Shown here: piece by piece, positions 1-10,784 of the stretch
Layout of the letters: the number at the start of each line of letters is the position of its first letter
Numbering within the stretch: the first letter of the stretch is position 1
From: Acheta domesticus
Lineage: Eukaryota; Arthropoda; Insecta; Orthoptera; Gryllidae
Length of the DNA: 64,000 nucleotides
Direction of reading: 5' to 3'
Assembly: GCA_031308135.1 (NCBI GenBank)
Contig: JAHLJT010000631.1
Location: 220,079,584-220,143,583, forward strand
The notes under the pieces: model-generated
What the model was told of the DNA's origin: nothing
Database searches by the model: none
What the model saw: the letters and a program-made list of their open reading frames with translations, nothing else
Program-made: the position numbers and the translations under genes

Positions 1-508
1 CGAGCTCCGAAAATGAACTCTTTAAGTGAGCCACCCCATTGGCAACTTGAGTCCTATTACAACACTCCAACTACAAAATAAGGGGAAAAATACACTAATG
101 GCAATCTTTGCCAGACTGTTTTTACCCAATTTCTAGCTTACGCCACTCCGTTGTATTGGTTATTCCTGCGGCGCCTCCATGCTGCACGACGACGCTGAGC
201 GTGACTCGACTCGCCCTTTACTCGAGTGTCACGTGGGAGTGTCGCCCCCAGGTCCCGTAGAAGATTTCTCCGGGCAGCCGGGAGACTCGCCGCGCCGTCC
301 AATGTCGCGAGGTCCAAACCTCGCCCCAGTGTGGGCGGCGGAGAGTGGACTGGAGTGCCCGGTGTCCACCATGGGGAGGGCGTGTTCTGTGGCCCGCCTG
401 TGCGGATGCTGGGAGTGGCCGCGTCGGTCCGCAGCAGTGGCCACGTGATGGATTTGCCCGGTGTGACCGGAAGGGCAACGCGATCTTCTGCTTGCGCCGA
501 TATGACCG
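1..508. other. Flank beyond integrase; no LTR or gene recognised
   Basis: This stretch lies downstream of the integrase end of the gypsy element (which is on the minus strand), where a 3' untranslated region and 3' LTR would be expected. The first 170 bases are AT-rich and the rest is GC-rich. I could not find the sequence of the 596-bp LTR seen at 6766-7361, nor a polypyrimidine run on the plus strand that would mark a polypurine tract. The open frames here are overlapping GC-rich frames on both strands and none looks like a known protein. The 3' LTR is either left of the window or lost. Confidence 0.5.
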
Positions 509-1800
509 CTACGCCTGGTCCTGTGGGCGGTTAGACCAATACGCCTCCCGCCCCGGTAACGGACGGAGGTTATGAGGTCTGCTCCCGTCCTGCTGCGATG
601 GCGGCGGCGGTGGTGGCGGCGGTGGTGGTGGTGGCGGCGGTGGCGTCCCGGCCGGGCCGTGCATTGGTTGCGCCATTGTGCATGTCCCCCCGTCCTCTGC
701 GAGAAGTCCTGGTGTGTGCACATCGGGATCTTGTTGAAGGGGAACGAGATTGCGATGGTGGGCAACAATTTTTCGACCATTATGCACATTTTCTAAGTCG
801 AACGTTACCGGAGATCTGACCTTTGTGACCTTATATGGTCCTACCCAACGTGACACGAACTTTTTCGTCTGACCCGGCGTGATGCTTTTGTTCCTTACTA
901 GAACCATTTGCCCTGCAATAATCGGCATGAGCGCTCTGTTTTTATCCTGTTTCTTATGATCCACTGCGACGTTCCTACTGTTCCATTCGCGGCCTGCGCA
1001 TGAGCAGACTGAAGACGCTTTCTCAAAATCTCTGCGTATGGCGGTTTTTCGGCATAGCAGGACGTAGCTGGAAGAAGCACTCTATCCCATGGCATATGGA
1101 GTTCCCTCCCATAAACTAAGAATGCGGGAGTAAATCCTGTTACGCGGTGTTTTGTATTTCTGAACACGAATAGGGCGAACGGCAAAAGCTCGTCCCAGTC
1201 TCTAGAATCATGTTCCATAATGTGAGCTATTACGGACGAAAATGACTGATGCGCTCTTTCGAGTCGCCCATTAGCACCCGGATTATATGGCGACGTGGTT
1301 ATGTGTCTCACTTGCAATAGCCGACACACTTCCTGCATCAATTGCGAGGTGAAATTTGTCCCTCGATCGGACAGTAAATTTTGTGGGACCCCGTGGCGGC
1401 AGACAATGTTTTCTATGAACGCCTATGCGACAGTTTGCGCCGTTTGATCGGGTAAAGCTATAGCTTCTGGGTAACGTGTAAAGTGGCATTGGGCTGATAG
1501 AATGTATTTGTTTCCTTTTCTCGTGGTAAGGAGAGGACCAATTGTATCTTGTGCTACCTTCTCAAAGGGCCGCGTCGTTTCCGCTACTTCTTGAACTGGA
1601 ATTTTACCTTTGACACTTTTCTTCATTTTGCATTGGATGCATTTTGAAACAAAATTTCGTGTTTCACTATAAAGCCCTGGCTAATTGAAATGCCTCTGTA
1701 CCAAGTCTATTGTTTTAGTGACCCCTCTATGCCCTGCTAGTGGATTTTCGTGACATCTTTTTAGTATATACTCGCGCGTCGCGACTGGAGCGCACATTGT
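509..1800 (-). pseudogene. Integrase of gypsy pol, with GPY/F-type tail and polyproline
   Basis: In order along the minus strand: an HHCC zinc-binding part (LKRCHENPLAGHRG followed by CIQC, about 1620-1760, with a stop inside); the DDE core, with the first Asp in AQDTIGPL and the Glu in NGRLERAHQSF; and a C-terminal RWVGPYKVTKV module typical of GPY/F-type gypsy integrases (509-964). The tail after it carries a run of fifteen prolines coded by GGC/GGT repeats on the plus strand. Several frame breaks separate the pieces, so no full integrase is encoded. Confidence 0.85.
596..646. repeat. (GGC/GGT)n trinucleotide run coding polyproline
   Basis: An imperfect GGC/GGT repeat on the plus strand. 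Read on the minus strand in the integrase frame it encodes fifteen consecutive prolines, and in other frames it gives His/Arg-rich shadows. Confidence 0.8.
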
Positions 1801-1997
1801 GTATACTGGATTGGGTGGGGGTACATGTATTTTATACAGTACGTTCTCGGCATCTAAAAATAATCTTTATCTTTCTTTTCTATTAGTTCGTATAGTTGTT
1901 TTAACGACTCGCACTATTTTTGTTCTTGCGCTATTCTCTTTTTGTCCCAAACAGGTTCGTAATCCTCGGTCACTGCTATGTTGGAAATTGTTGGCAA

Positions 1998-3446
1998 CTA
2001 TACTCGCGACAACGCGTCAGCATGAGGAATCTGCTTACCCGGTTTATGCTTGACGGTAAACTTGTACTCCGAGAGTTCCATCATCCAACGAGCGAGTCGC
2101 GGTTTGGGTTCCGTTTGTGTAAATAACCACTGAAGTGGTTTGTGATCTACTATCAGCGTAAAATGCCTACCTAGTAAATATATTCGAAATTTCCTAATCA
2201 TCGTTATCATTGCTAGACACTCGAGATTCAATGCACAGTAGGACTTCTGCTGTGGCGTTAACGTTTTGCTTGCGCATGCAATTATGTGTTCACCATCATC
2301 TTCCATCTGTGATAAAATACCGCCTAACCCCATCGGCGACGCGTCTGTCGTTAGAATGAATGGTTGTTCCAAATTGGGAAAATGTAATATCGAATATTTT
2401 GCTAGTGCTTCCGTGAGTTCTTCAAAAGCTTCTTGATGCGCTGGTGACCATCTAAATTTCTGTCCTTTTTTCGTTAAATCACTTAAAATGCTGGAAGGCT
2501 GTGAAAAATTTGGTATGAATTTCCTATAGTAGCCGGCGAGTCCTAAAAATGCTTGGATATTTTTCACTGTTTTGGGGATCGGAAATTGTCTAATTGCCTG
2601 GATTTTTTCTTCGTCTACCTCTAACAAGTTTGCCGATATTATATATCCAAGAAATTATGTTCTTTGTTTATAAAAACGACATTTTTCTGGCTTCAGTTTT
2701 AAATTAGCATTTCGCAACCTCTGGAAAATTTGTTTAAGACCTTCGAGATGACACCCCAGAGACGAATCGTAACGAAGTACATCGTCTAAATACACTACGC
2801 AACCCTTATTTATTAGTCCATCCAATACAATCGTCATTAATCTCATGAATAGTCTAGGCGCATTGGCCAAACCGAAAGGAAGCCGATTACATTCGTAATG
2901 ACCAGTTGGAGTACTAAATGCTGTGAACTGTTTACTATCTTCCTCCAATTCTACCTGCCAATAACCAGAACAAAGGTCTAGAGATGAGAAAATGCTCGCA
3001 CCGCCTAACTGATCAAAGACTTCATCTATGTTTGGGAGAGGAAATACTTCTTTTGCCATAACGTTATTAAGAGCTCTAAAATCTATAGAGGGTCTGTACT
3101 TTGTTTCGCCTCCCGACGTGATTTTCTTTACTAGTATTATATTTGCGGACCAAGGGTTATTACTATGGGAAATGATGCCTTGATTTAATATGTCCTGCAC
3201 GGCCAAATCCAAAATTTCCCTTTGCGCGTGAGGCACTCTATAAGGTTTCATTTTAATAGGTTGTGCTTTCCCTACATCAATCGAATGTTTCACAATTCCT
3301 GTACATCCGAGTGTATTCTTTCCATACACGAAAACATCCGAGTACGTCTGTATTAATTCTGCAAATTTTGGGCGTATCTCCACCGGGGTAGTATCCCAAT
3401 TTATTAATTTTAACAAATCTGTTTCCTCTGAATTTTCTGGCCACAT
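1998..3446 (-). pseudogene. pol: Reverse transcriptase and RNase H of gypsy pol
   Basis: RT (2655-3446) shows the ordered hallmarks: YRPSIDFRALN, the first catalytic Asp in FSSLDLCSGYWQVELEE, LPFGLANAP, and the YLDD box in CVVYLDDVL. RNase H (1998-2627) shows ILTTDASPMGLGGILSQ, the glutamate in LNLECLAM, VDHKPLQWL and the closing HADALSR. The two are in the same frame and are separated by one in-frame TAA at 2655-2657, just before the conserved FLGYIIS motif. A second stop follows HADALSRV. The enzyme copies element RNA into DNA in cytoplasmic particles; this copy could only make fragments. Confidence 0.92.
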
Positions 3447-3614
3447 GAGGGGATCTTGTTCTAAACTACTGACTGTCGGTTCTATCCATTATGCCGATTT
3501 GCTAAATTTTATCTTTGTGTTCTTTCTAAATACTTTAAGGTTTTCTATTTCATTTACTAGTAAAATTTGAGCTAAACCCTCGTTTATCTTTGACACCGTA
3601 GGAATTACATCAGC

Positions 3615-4739
3615 CTAGTCATCATCGACGAATATCTCTGAACCATCTTGTGCATCAACCCTTATTGCCATTTTCACCACCGAGAACGGTTTAACTTTTA
3701 TTTTGCTTATAACTTCTCCGCACCGAATACTGCTTGCCGCCGACGGCACTGTGTGGGCGTGGAGCGCTACACCATGCGCCTTTGCTGAATCATCAACGTC
3801 CGCGTTTCCGCTTGTACCCGTGGACTGTCTGCCTCGCGCATCAATTTTTACGCATGCTCTACATAATTGATCAGCCAATCGTTCGTTCTCAACATCTGGA
3901 GCGGCCTTCTTATCAGCTTGTAACCGCCTTCCAGTAACTAAAACGTGACTATCATCCACATTTGAGCCTTGCGTACACCCATTCACACATTCAACACCAT
4001 TCAAACGCGGGCACGGTTCCTGGACCCATTCACTACTCTTCAGTGATTGTCCACAGGAAACTGTGCTATACAACACACACGAGCTACACTTTGACGTCGA
4101 TTCAACGTCCGCGTTTCCGCTTGCAACCGTGTGCTGTCTGCCTCGCGCATCAGTATCTACTACGACACAACTATTAATCTGCTCTGGCGAAGAAATTATT
4201 GGCAGCATTGGCTCTGGAAGCCTATCTACAACTTCGTTATCTAACTCTGCAACGAAATCCAAACACATGTTATGGCGTTTTGGCCCGGAACTTACCGGCA
4301 ATATGGATTTTGGCAAGCTTTTTTCGACTTCTACATCTAAATTCGAAAAAAAATCCGATGTATTTTTTGGTTCCTTGTTCCGCGGTAATTCAGGTGACAA
4401 GGGTGTTTGAAGTTTTTCACTTTCTCGAACTTCGAGTGAACCTAAAAAATCTAAAAGGTTTTTGTTTGTTACCCGTTCTTGTTCTGCAACTTTATCTCTA
4501 TTCACATCTATCTGAATTGTTCCCTTACTCTTTTTAAAATGTTTCGTATAAATGTTCTGCGCTCCTATTCTGTCCAAATTGCTAGTTGTCTCTTTCTTTA
4601 CGTGAGCCCTATCTTTCTCTGTTTCCTCCGCTTCTAAACAGAAATTTCTGTTTCCTGTTCTATTTGCTCTAGACGTTATTGTACTCAGATTCGTGTGGTG
4701 CTTTTGTGCTAAACACCATTTTCTCGGTTTTCGGCCTAA
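3615..4739 (-). pseudogene. Long hydrophilic spacer between protease and RT
   Basis: A frame of almost 400 codons stays open here (3615-4811, overlapping the protease end in another frame). The product is charged and Ser/Asn/Asp-rich with no recognised domain. It holds two copies of a roughly 25-residue segment, recognisable as D-A-R-G-R-Q...SGNADV, about 100 residues apart. Most Ty3/gypsy elements have only a short linker at this place. The open frame ends in a stop at 3615, before RT begins in a separate frame. I do not know its function. Confidence 0.6.
3793..4166. repeat. Internal direct repeat in the pol spacer
   Basis: A block of about 65 bp containing GTCCGCGTTTCCGCTTG occurs at about 3796-3860 and again at about 4100-4165, roughly 304 bp apart, with few differences. 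The intervening DNA is not obviously repeated. Confidence 0.7.
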
Positions 4740-5050
4740 TAGTACAATCCTGCCGTTTAAGAAAATCCAATCCCAGAATCCTATCGTAATTGGCTCTTCC
4801 CAGTTCTGCAATCAGAAATCCTGTGTATATTCCTTATTATCAATTTTAAACTTAACTGGGCATTCACCGTGAATTTTAAGTGGATGTCCTGACGCACTTC
4901 GTACACTATTATAATAAGCTTTTATTTTAAGTTTTGTCTTTAACAGAGCGTCCGCGTTGAGTACACTACAACACGCTCCCATATCTACTAAAAGGATAAA
5001 ATTTCTATTAAATATTTGTACTTTTGCCGTTAAACCAGCCTCTGGGTTAA
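4740..5050 (-). pseudogene. Retrotransposon aspartic protease domain
   Basis: Translation of the minus strand gives a retropepsin-like fold: a hydrophobic strand leading to FILLVDMGACCSVLNADALL and, about 75 residues later, the conserved ILGLDFL helix-loop. The family's active-site triplet is D-T/S-G; here the middle position is Met, so the copy has lost a residue that is normally invariant. The reading frame changes between this domain and the long spacer that follows. It lies between the gag zinc knuckles and RT, as usual. Confidence 0.7.
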
Positions 5051-5111
5051 CTGTTAGAATTACTGCATCCCCGCACCGCTCGGAACGGTGCCCTCAGAGT
5101 TTTTTGGCGAA

Positions 5112-6120
5112 TTATCGGAATTTATCGGCCTCTGCCCTGTTTTTCGACAGATACCGCAAATGGTTTAAGGGGCAATTATATGCTGAATGCGACGTGTCGC
5201 CGCAGCTAAAACATTTCCTCTTCTTGGAGGGGCAGTGTCTGCTCACATGCCCTCGTTTACCGCAGGTGTTGCAAGTTATGCGTTTGCCTGCGCCTGCTCG
5301 GCGAAACGCTGCGTTTGCTGCTCGCCCGGCGGTGGACTTTGACTCGCGCCTTGAATAAATGCAACTGCCTGAGGAACTTCCGACGACGTTGCAAAACACG
5401 CGGAAGATGGTATCATGTTCATCGAGTTATATCCCTGCATCACCATTTCTTGTGTACGCGCAAATTCTTCCGCTTGTAATACTTTGCGGGTTCTGTACTA
5501 ACACGAAACGCCCAATTTGTTTTCTTAGCCCCTATAAAAATTGTGCCAATAACCGTTGTTGAAACATTACGGATGTTGCCTCCGTTTGTATATCTCCATA
5601 TGCTTCCCTTTAATTTGCGCCAAATGCCTCGTAATCCAGTAGAATATTCAGACACCGATTCTATATTTCCCTGCACCGTGCTATTGAAAATTTTTTCTAG
5701 AGTTATTCTTGAAACCTATGGACAAAATCTTTCTTTCATAAACTTAGTAAAATTTTGAAACGACTCTAGTACGTGAGGGTGGTTTTAGCAAGAATTTATT
5801 TGCTGTTCCCGATATTCTAAGGCGGGTGGCTGCGGCTGCCAACGTGCCTGCCTCTGACCATGCGTTAAACTGGCTAACTATCTTTAGTCTTTCTAAAAAT
5901 GTTTCTATTGAGACATCGTCATCTCCCGTGAAGCATAGTATAAGCATAATATTATTGGCTAATCCTGGTCTTGGCGTAATATCTCTGAGTCTCTAATAAA
6001 TTCTTTACCGATGTTTCTCTCAGGCGTACTAGTTTTTTCGTCGCCACCTAACATATTAATGGTGTTTTCTAGCCCTGTTTGTCCGGTAGGGGTTAAAACG
6101 CCCCACGATAAAAAATCCAT
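5112..6120 (-). pseudogene. gag: gag (nucleocapsid with two CCHC knuckles), frameshifted
   Basis: The structural polyprotein of the gypsy element, which packages its RNA. The reading starts at an ATG at 6120 (MDFLSWGV...), about 630 bp inside the primer site. It shifts frame near 5990, runs through a stretch with a TFLERLKIVSQFNAWSEA-like capsid segment (5744-5947), shifts again, and ends in a nucleocapsid part at 5112-5399. There two zinc knuckles are clear: C-x2-C-x4-H-x4-C (CNTCGKRGHVSRHC) and a second, CFSCGDTSHSAYNC. The knuckles are followed by basic residues. At least two frame breaks mean no intact Gag is made. Confidence 0.8.
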
Positions 6121-6748
6121 TTTGAAGTTTAATGCACTGTCTAATCTTTTTAAACCAATCGCGCCTTCCTAGCGTCACAAAGGAAAAATGGCGAAAAGCA
6201 AGAGAAAAATGACTCCGAGTCACACACCAGCCACTTTCGCAAAGCGCTTAGCCAATCAACTGTTTTGCCATCCCCGAGGGTGTTTCAAAATTGTAGGACG
6301 AAAAAAGGGGAAAAAATCATTGCTAGAAGATACATGGAAAATAAAATTTAAAAAATAATCCTGCAAAATTACCCTTTCTTTTTTGATAATCTTAAGGCAT
6401 GTTTTCTCAAATTTCTTTTTTCAATAAATTAAGCTGTTCACGCGACAGACTGTAAGCTGCTCTGTGACATTCTGCAAGAATTTGCTCAATACATACCGGT
6501 ACCGTAACTGCTCGGGACTGCTCTATTCTTCTATACTTATTTTCCAACTTTATTCCTCTGATTTATACATTTTGTTCCGGAAGAGAAAAAAAATAGAGGG
6601 CGGAAAACAAAAAACAATTCTGAGTTTTGACCGCAGATTTGCTAGCTTAACAGGTAAAGTCACAATCCCCTGACATCTATACCGCATCCCCTTATCGTTC
6701 TGTTCTCGACACACCCAATACTGATCTTACTCGTGGTGTATCGCGGAC

Positions 6749-6764
6749 CCCACACCTGACACCA
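6749..6764 (-). other. Primer-binding site candidate
   Basis: Immediately inside the LTR the minus strand reads TGGTGTCAGGTGTGGG. A start with TGG pairs with the universal CCA 3' end of a tRNA, as in LTR-element primer sites. I cannot assign the tRNA species. Confidence 0.55.
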
Positions 6765-6922
6765 TTGTCGTGGGGGAAGGGGTCTGGCACCACGTGCAGT
6801 GGAGTGGTAGGACGGTAAGGGCAGAAGGTGCCCTCTGGGCCATTCCCTATTCTATTAAAGGCCTAAGGCAGATGAGAGGGAACAATAAGAACAGGGATGA
6901 CCCCAGTCATGGCAAACTGCAG

Positions 6923-6928
6923 TTTATT
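6923..6928 (-). terminator. LTR polyadenylation signal
   Basis: AATAAA on the minus strand (TTTATT on the plus), about 345 bp downstream of the LTR TATA box and about 155 bp before the inner LTR end, which suits the end of the R region. Confidence 0.45.
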
Positions 6929-7107
6929 GGAGAGGTGTAACTTACATAGGCACCTGACGTAGCCCAGTCTCGGCGAGGACGGTTCTCCGGAAGAGCGACT
7001 TTGCAGCGGCCATGGCGACACTCGAAGTGCACAGCTATCAGGGGCAAGGGCGGGAAGCTGCTAGCAGGACCCCGGAGGGTCTGTCTGGACTAGCAGGGTG
7101 CAGAAGT

Positions 7108-7207
7108 GTCGGCAGGGCCAGTTTGGGTCTATCTGAACCGACTAGGGGTGAAGGGAGGTCGGCAGGGCCAGTTTGGGACGATCTGAACCGACGGGGAGTG
7201 GAAGATC
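7108..7207. repeat. Two 50-bp tandem units inside the LTR
   Basis: A GC-rich unit starting GTCGGCAGGGCCAGTTTGGG occurs at 7108 and again at 7158 with exactly 50-bp spacing and a few differences in the second half. It lies between the TATA box and the polyadenylation signal, so it would be in the transcribed R region or act as a transcriptional element. Confidence 0.75.
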
Positions 7208-7268
7208 CGTGCACATGGGCGACGAGCTCACGAGTAGCATTCGTCCCCCGCTAAGCGGAGGTTAAGCC

Positions 7269-7278
7269 GTTATATAGG
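7269..7278 (-). promoter_or_regulatory. TATA box in gypsy LTR
   Basis: The minus strand reads CCTATATAAC within the LTR, about 90 bp from its outer end and upstream of the polyadenylation signal. That is the expected place for the U3 promoter. Confidence 0.5.
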
Positions 7279-7440
7279 CCTTTTCTGCTGCGACGCTCTT
7301 TCCGTGGCGCAGCTACGTAATTATGCTTACGCGGGCGCCAGCCGTCTGCGACCACGCGACACTAATAAATGCTGTTAACGTCCGTTGTACGAGACATTGG
7401 GGCAACTATCTCAGGCTAAAATCTTTTCGACCACCATTCG

Positions 7441-8074
7441 TATTGCACGCAATATTGCGCGAAAGCTACTATTTTTGTAAAAAAATGTACAAAATGTGTC
7501 AAAAATTGCAAGAACTCGCTTTGGAGAACCAATTTTATTTGGAAGAAAAATCTCTATCTTGAATTTTGTAGTTGTAAAAAGACTCTGAAAAAATTCGAAC
7601 TTTTGCAATTTTCGAAAATTCAAACTTAACCGTGAAAATCGGACCTATGTCACCTTAATAAGTGTATTTTACTCTATTCTCAAAAGAATTGTAAATAAAA
7701 CTTTGGAGCCGTTTTTGAGAAAAATTTGAAATTGTCCGGGGGGCTTCATGTAATGTACCCCCAAATTTTGAAGAAATATTTTCAAAATCGCGGCGCCTCG
7801 AGTTGAAGTAGATCGGCCGGGGAATATCCTTTTGGAAGAAAGCGTATGTGTGATTTAGACGCTATTTTTGTTCACAGACACGGACGGACAGGCAGACGGA
7901 CGGACGGACGGACGGACGGACGGACGGACGGTTGCACGTTTTGAAAAAAACAACACTTTTTCTGTATCAGGGGCCCCAAAACGTGTGTTTCCGTTAAAAT
8001 CTCGAAATCAACTTCCTGCAGCACTATATAATTTTCCCTATTTTACGTATATTACTGCGTATGCAGGAAAGTAA
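7441..8074 (-). mobile_element. HINE/DINE-1-like copy H1 (5' part)
   Basis: This belongs to the dispersed family described at 34913-38345. It shows the 5' end (on the minus strand TTACTTTCC...), the (ACGG)n core at 7885-7932, the phrase TCCGGGGGGCTTCATGTAA, and the AT-rich arm. The 5' end at 8074 is set by comparison with H4. The 3' half is missing on the left, where 80 bp of unassigned sequence separates it from the gypsy LTR. Confidence 0.7.
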
Positions 8075-8304
8075 AAATGATATTTCAAAATTATGATACA
8101 TCCCGTTTCCACAGTAACAGTTACATAAAATATAACATCAACCCACGCGTGAATAATGAAAATTTGTATTCAGCCGTCGAATAAATTTGTATTCTCACTT
8201 ACGGACATGGATTCACTTTTGGATTATATGAAATATATCCTATAGACATTTATCTTTTCTTTTCTAAAGTGTGGTTTTGTCTGTTTCATCCTTATTCAAT
8301 TCCA

Positions 8305-8410
8305 GCACATTAATTCCCATATTACTGTTCGTACACAATCCAAGAACTTTATCAAATGCACATTAATTCCCATATTATTGTTCGTACACAATCCAAGAAC
8401 TTTATCAAAT
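8305..8410. repeat. Tandem duplication, 53-bp unit
   Basis: The unit GCACATTAATTCCCATATTA... occupies 8305-8357 and is repeated at 8358-8410 with two substitutions. A single inverted copy of the same unit is found at about 13560-13612. Confidence 0.85.
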
Positions 8411-9290
8411 GTACAGTTTGCTACAGATTTTTTCGATAAGAAAAACTATTATAATTGCGTATTTGCAATTGTTCACATGTTTCTAAAATTTGCATAAATT
8501 GCAAAATACTATCTTTCTCAGATCAATAGAGGTCTTCTAGGGAACTATTTCAATAAAAGACTATAAAATTCACAGAAAAGGTGTATATTTATTATTAAAG
8601 CAACAGTTAAACCTGATATTAAGCAATCAATTTGCATGTTTTGTCAAAATTGTTATTTTGCGATATTCAACTCAGGGACAATTTGGGGACAGTCTCCGGC
8701 AGAAATAGCATACTACATTTGAGATTTGTTTATAACATTTTTAATTGTTGCAAAATTGTTATTTCGCAGTTTTCGATTCTGGGAAATCGTGGAACTCTTC
8801 CGACCTTAGAATTGCAAAATTTGGAATATGTTTATAAATGTACGAATTTTCCAATTCTTTTTTATTCTCTCATCTCAATTGCCTTTCAACAAGTTGCGAA
8901 ATTCCGTAATCCGATCAGCGCTATCGCCTTTTGTTTCCGAGATACACAATTGTTTATAGAAAATTAGCGTCTGATGCCAATCCTCATTTCGTTTACAGAC
9001 AATCCAGTCGCTCTTTGTAGTCAAGTATATTGTCCAGATCGTTTTGCAGCGTCTCGCTTTCCGCCGATTATAATGTATTAACGGTTTCTGTTTTACTTCG
9101 TCTTTGTTATAAACAAATTATCAAAACGCTGAATCTGTTGCTCTGCAAATGTGAACGTATTTGTTTTACGTATATGTTTATATTCCATTCGGTGATGGAA
9201 GCTGCATGTCGATACCTTTATCGTCTAGTGATGGAATCTATTTTAAACAAATGATTTTGCAAAACGCATTTTGACGGAGAGGTGGCACAT
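8305..9290. repeat. Left arm of a dispersed inverted repeat pair
   Basis: Two blocks of this AT-rich segment (8305-8440 and about 9240-9290) reappear in reverse complement at 13320-13615, in a shortened form. Between the arms lie a SINE and a LINE fragment. No open frame or terminal structure is visible, so the class of the repeat is unknown. The stretch from 9291 to 9887 is AT-rich with nothing I can identify. Confidence 0.5.
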
Positions 9291-9887
9291 ACGATAATTA
9301 TGAATTTCAATTTTTTCTATCGAATCTTGTTTTTCTATAGAATTGTTTTGTTGATTTTTTTGAAGTCCCTGTTTGAGCTCTCCGGATGAAAGTTTGAATT
9401 CCATCGATATCACTATTTTCGCTAAAATTGCAAAAAGTACTGTTCGGTAACACGAGACTGCTGCTGAAATTTGCAGTGAGATGTGAGGAATGGTGTCGAA
9501 ACACCCTAGTGATACATTCTGGAGCTTATATTGCCCATTTTCGATTTTGATTAATAATAATTAATAACAAGTGAAGTTTGAATATAGATCATTCTTGACA
9601 TTTAATCCAGGTATTATGCAGCAGAGATTCTTTCAAATATGTTTAATTTTGCAGAAATTGAACAATATTAGATTTTTTAATAGAACTTCATAGAATTTTT
9701 CCTGAAATGATTATATTATTTGAAGAGGAGTACCGTGATATCTTAGTTCTAAATTACTTAAAAGAAAATAACAAATATTTTTTTCTAAACTTGATTTGTC
9801 GTTGTGGACAGTTGTTGGTCCGGGAAATATTTCCCTTGAGACGCCTGTGCGGCGATCGCTGTTGGGACACTTGACCCTCGCGGCATC

Positions 9888-10462
9888 GATTGATTGATTG
9901 ATTCGTGTTTCCGGGAGCGTCAACTACTTAGGTCATTAGTCCAATAAGTGTAGTGAGTGTTTTTTTCTCGGGAGGTAGCGATGATCTTTTCCCCACTGTA
10001 TGGCAAGATCCGGCGCCGACCTACCGTCGACTAGCGGGGTTTTCCCCTCAAACAGGTATCTCTCACCAGCGGGGCATCGCCCCAGCCGGGACAAGTTGTA
10101 AGCTCCCGACCGGTCTCCCGACATGTGTGGTAGTGTAGTGCATGTTAGAGTAAGTGTGTGTGTAAGTGGAGAGGATAGGACGAGGAAGAGGAAGGAAAGA
10201 TCGCGCCCGGTCCGTGGCCCGTTCGTTAGGGTACTGATCTGTCATTCGCCTGGTGTTGATCGGAGAAACAACGGAAAACTACCGATTAGAGCAGCCGACC
10301 GCTAGAATTCTCCTCCAGATAGCGACTGAACTTGACCTAGCTGACAAGCTAGTGTCGAAAATCTGCCGCCGTCGGGACTCAAACTTAGGACCTCTGGGTC
10401 AGAGGGACTGCATTGACATTAGGTTGATGCACTGAGCCATCTCTCTCGGTCGCGGCGCCGAG
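9888..10462 (-). mobile_element. tRNA-derived SINE, copy S1
   Basis: On the minus strand the 5' end is tRNA-like. An A-box-like TGGCTCAGTGC is followed about 60 bp later by a B-box-like GTTTGAGTCCC, the internal RNA polymerase III promoter arrangement. A long GC-rich body follows, and the 3' end is a short (CAAT)n tail (9888-9905 on the plus strand). A second copy at 60252-60773 matches nearly throughout the body, and a decayed one lies at 24345-24770. Relative to copy S2 it has a small duplication near 10106. Confidence 0.8.
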
Positions 10463-10784
10463 TTCTTTAGGCTGAACTAGGATCTCGGTGAGATAGATGA
10501 TTGAATACTGTAATCAGGGTCATGGTAGGAAGTGCATGGAAACGAACATCAATGTTGAAAGAATCACTTGTCGAAGAGTGCGATGTAAGAAACTGACAAC
10601 TTAAGAAAGAAAATATTAAAGTCCATTTTCAGACCTACCAAGCATTGAGATTGAATATTAATATTAATAATAATACTAATAATAATTCTGCACAAGGCAA
10701 GGAGAGTCTCAGTGTAATTACTGACTTTCAGAATGACCGATAAAAGTTATAATAATTACAATAAATAATAAATTCTCATATTTA
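10463..10784. other. Spacer between SINE S1 and LINE fragment
   Basis: AT-rich sequence with a short imperfect (AAT)n run at about 10660-10686. No gene or terminal structure seen. Confidence 0.4.

Larger units (their letters stand above)
509..7361 (-). mobile_element. Ty3/gypsy-type LTR retrotransposon, decayed
   Basis: Read on the minus strand the order is LTR, primer-binding site, gag with zinc knuckles, protease, spacer, reverse transcriptase, RNase H, integrase. The order RT-RNase H-integrase is diagnostic of Ty3/gypsy elements, as against Ty1/copia where integrase comes first. The coding parts carry several frameshifts and in-frame stops, so the copy is dead. Only the 5' LTR is inside the window. 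A dispersed HINE repeat lies to the right of the LTR (from 7441), so the element may have inserted in or next to one. No env-like frame was seen after integrase. Confidence 0.9.
6766..7361 (-). repeat. 5' LTR of the gypsy element, 596 bp
   Basis: The boundaries were set by three signs. The segment begins TGTCG and ends CGACA on the plus strand, a 5-bp perfect inverted end with the canonical TG...CA. A tRNA-primer-like site starting TGG abuts its inner end on the minus strand. The interior has a TATA box (7269-7278) and, downstream on the same strand, an AATAAA signal (6923-6928), as expected of U3-R-U5. The target duplication cannot be tested because the partner LTR is not in the window. Confidence 0.75.

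Noticed and set aside
179..789. Overlapping open frames on both strands in the GC-rich left end, including a His/Arg-rich one
   Set aside because: They are shadows of GC-rich sequence and of the polyproline-coding run of the integrase tail; no frame has recognisable motifs.
7885..7932. (ACGG)n run considered as a CRISPR-like or regulatory repeat
   Set aside because: It is the simple-repeat core of the HINE family, found at the same place in the other copies.
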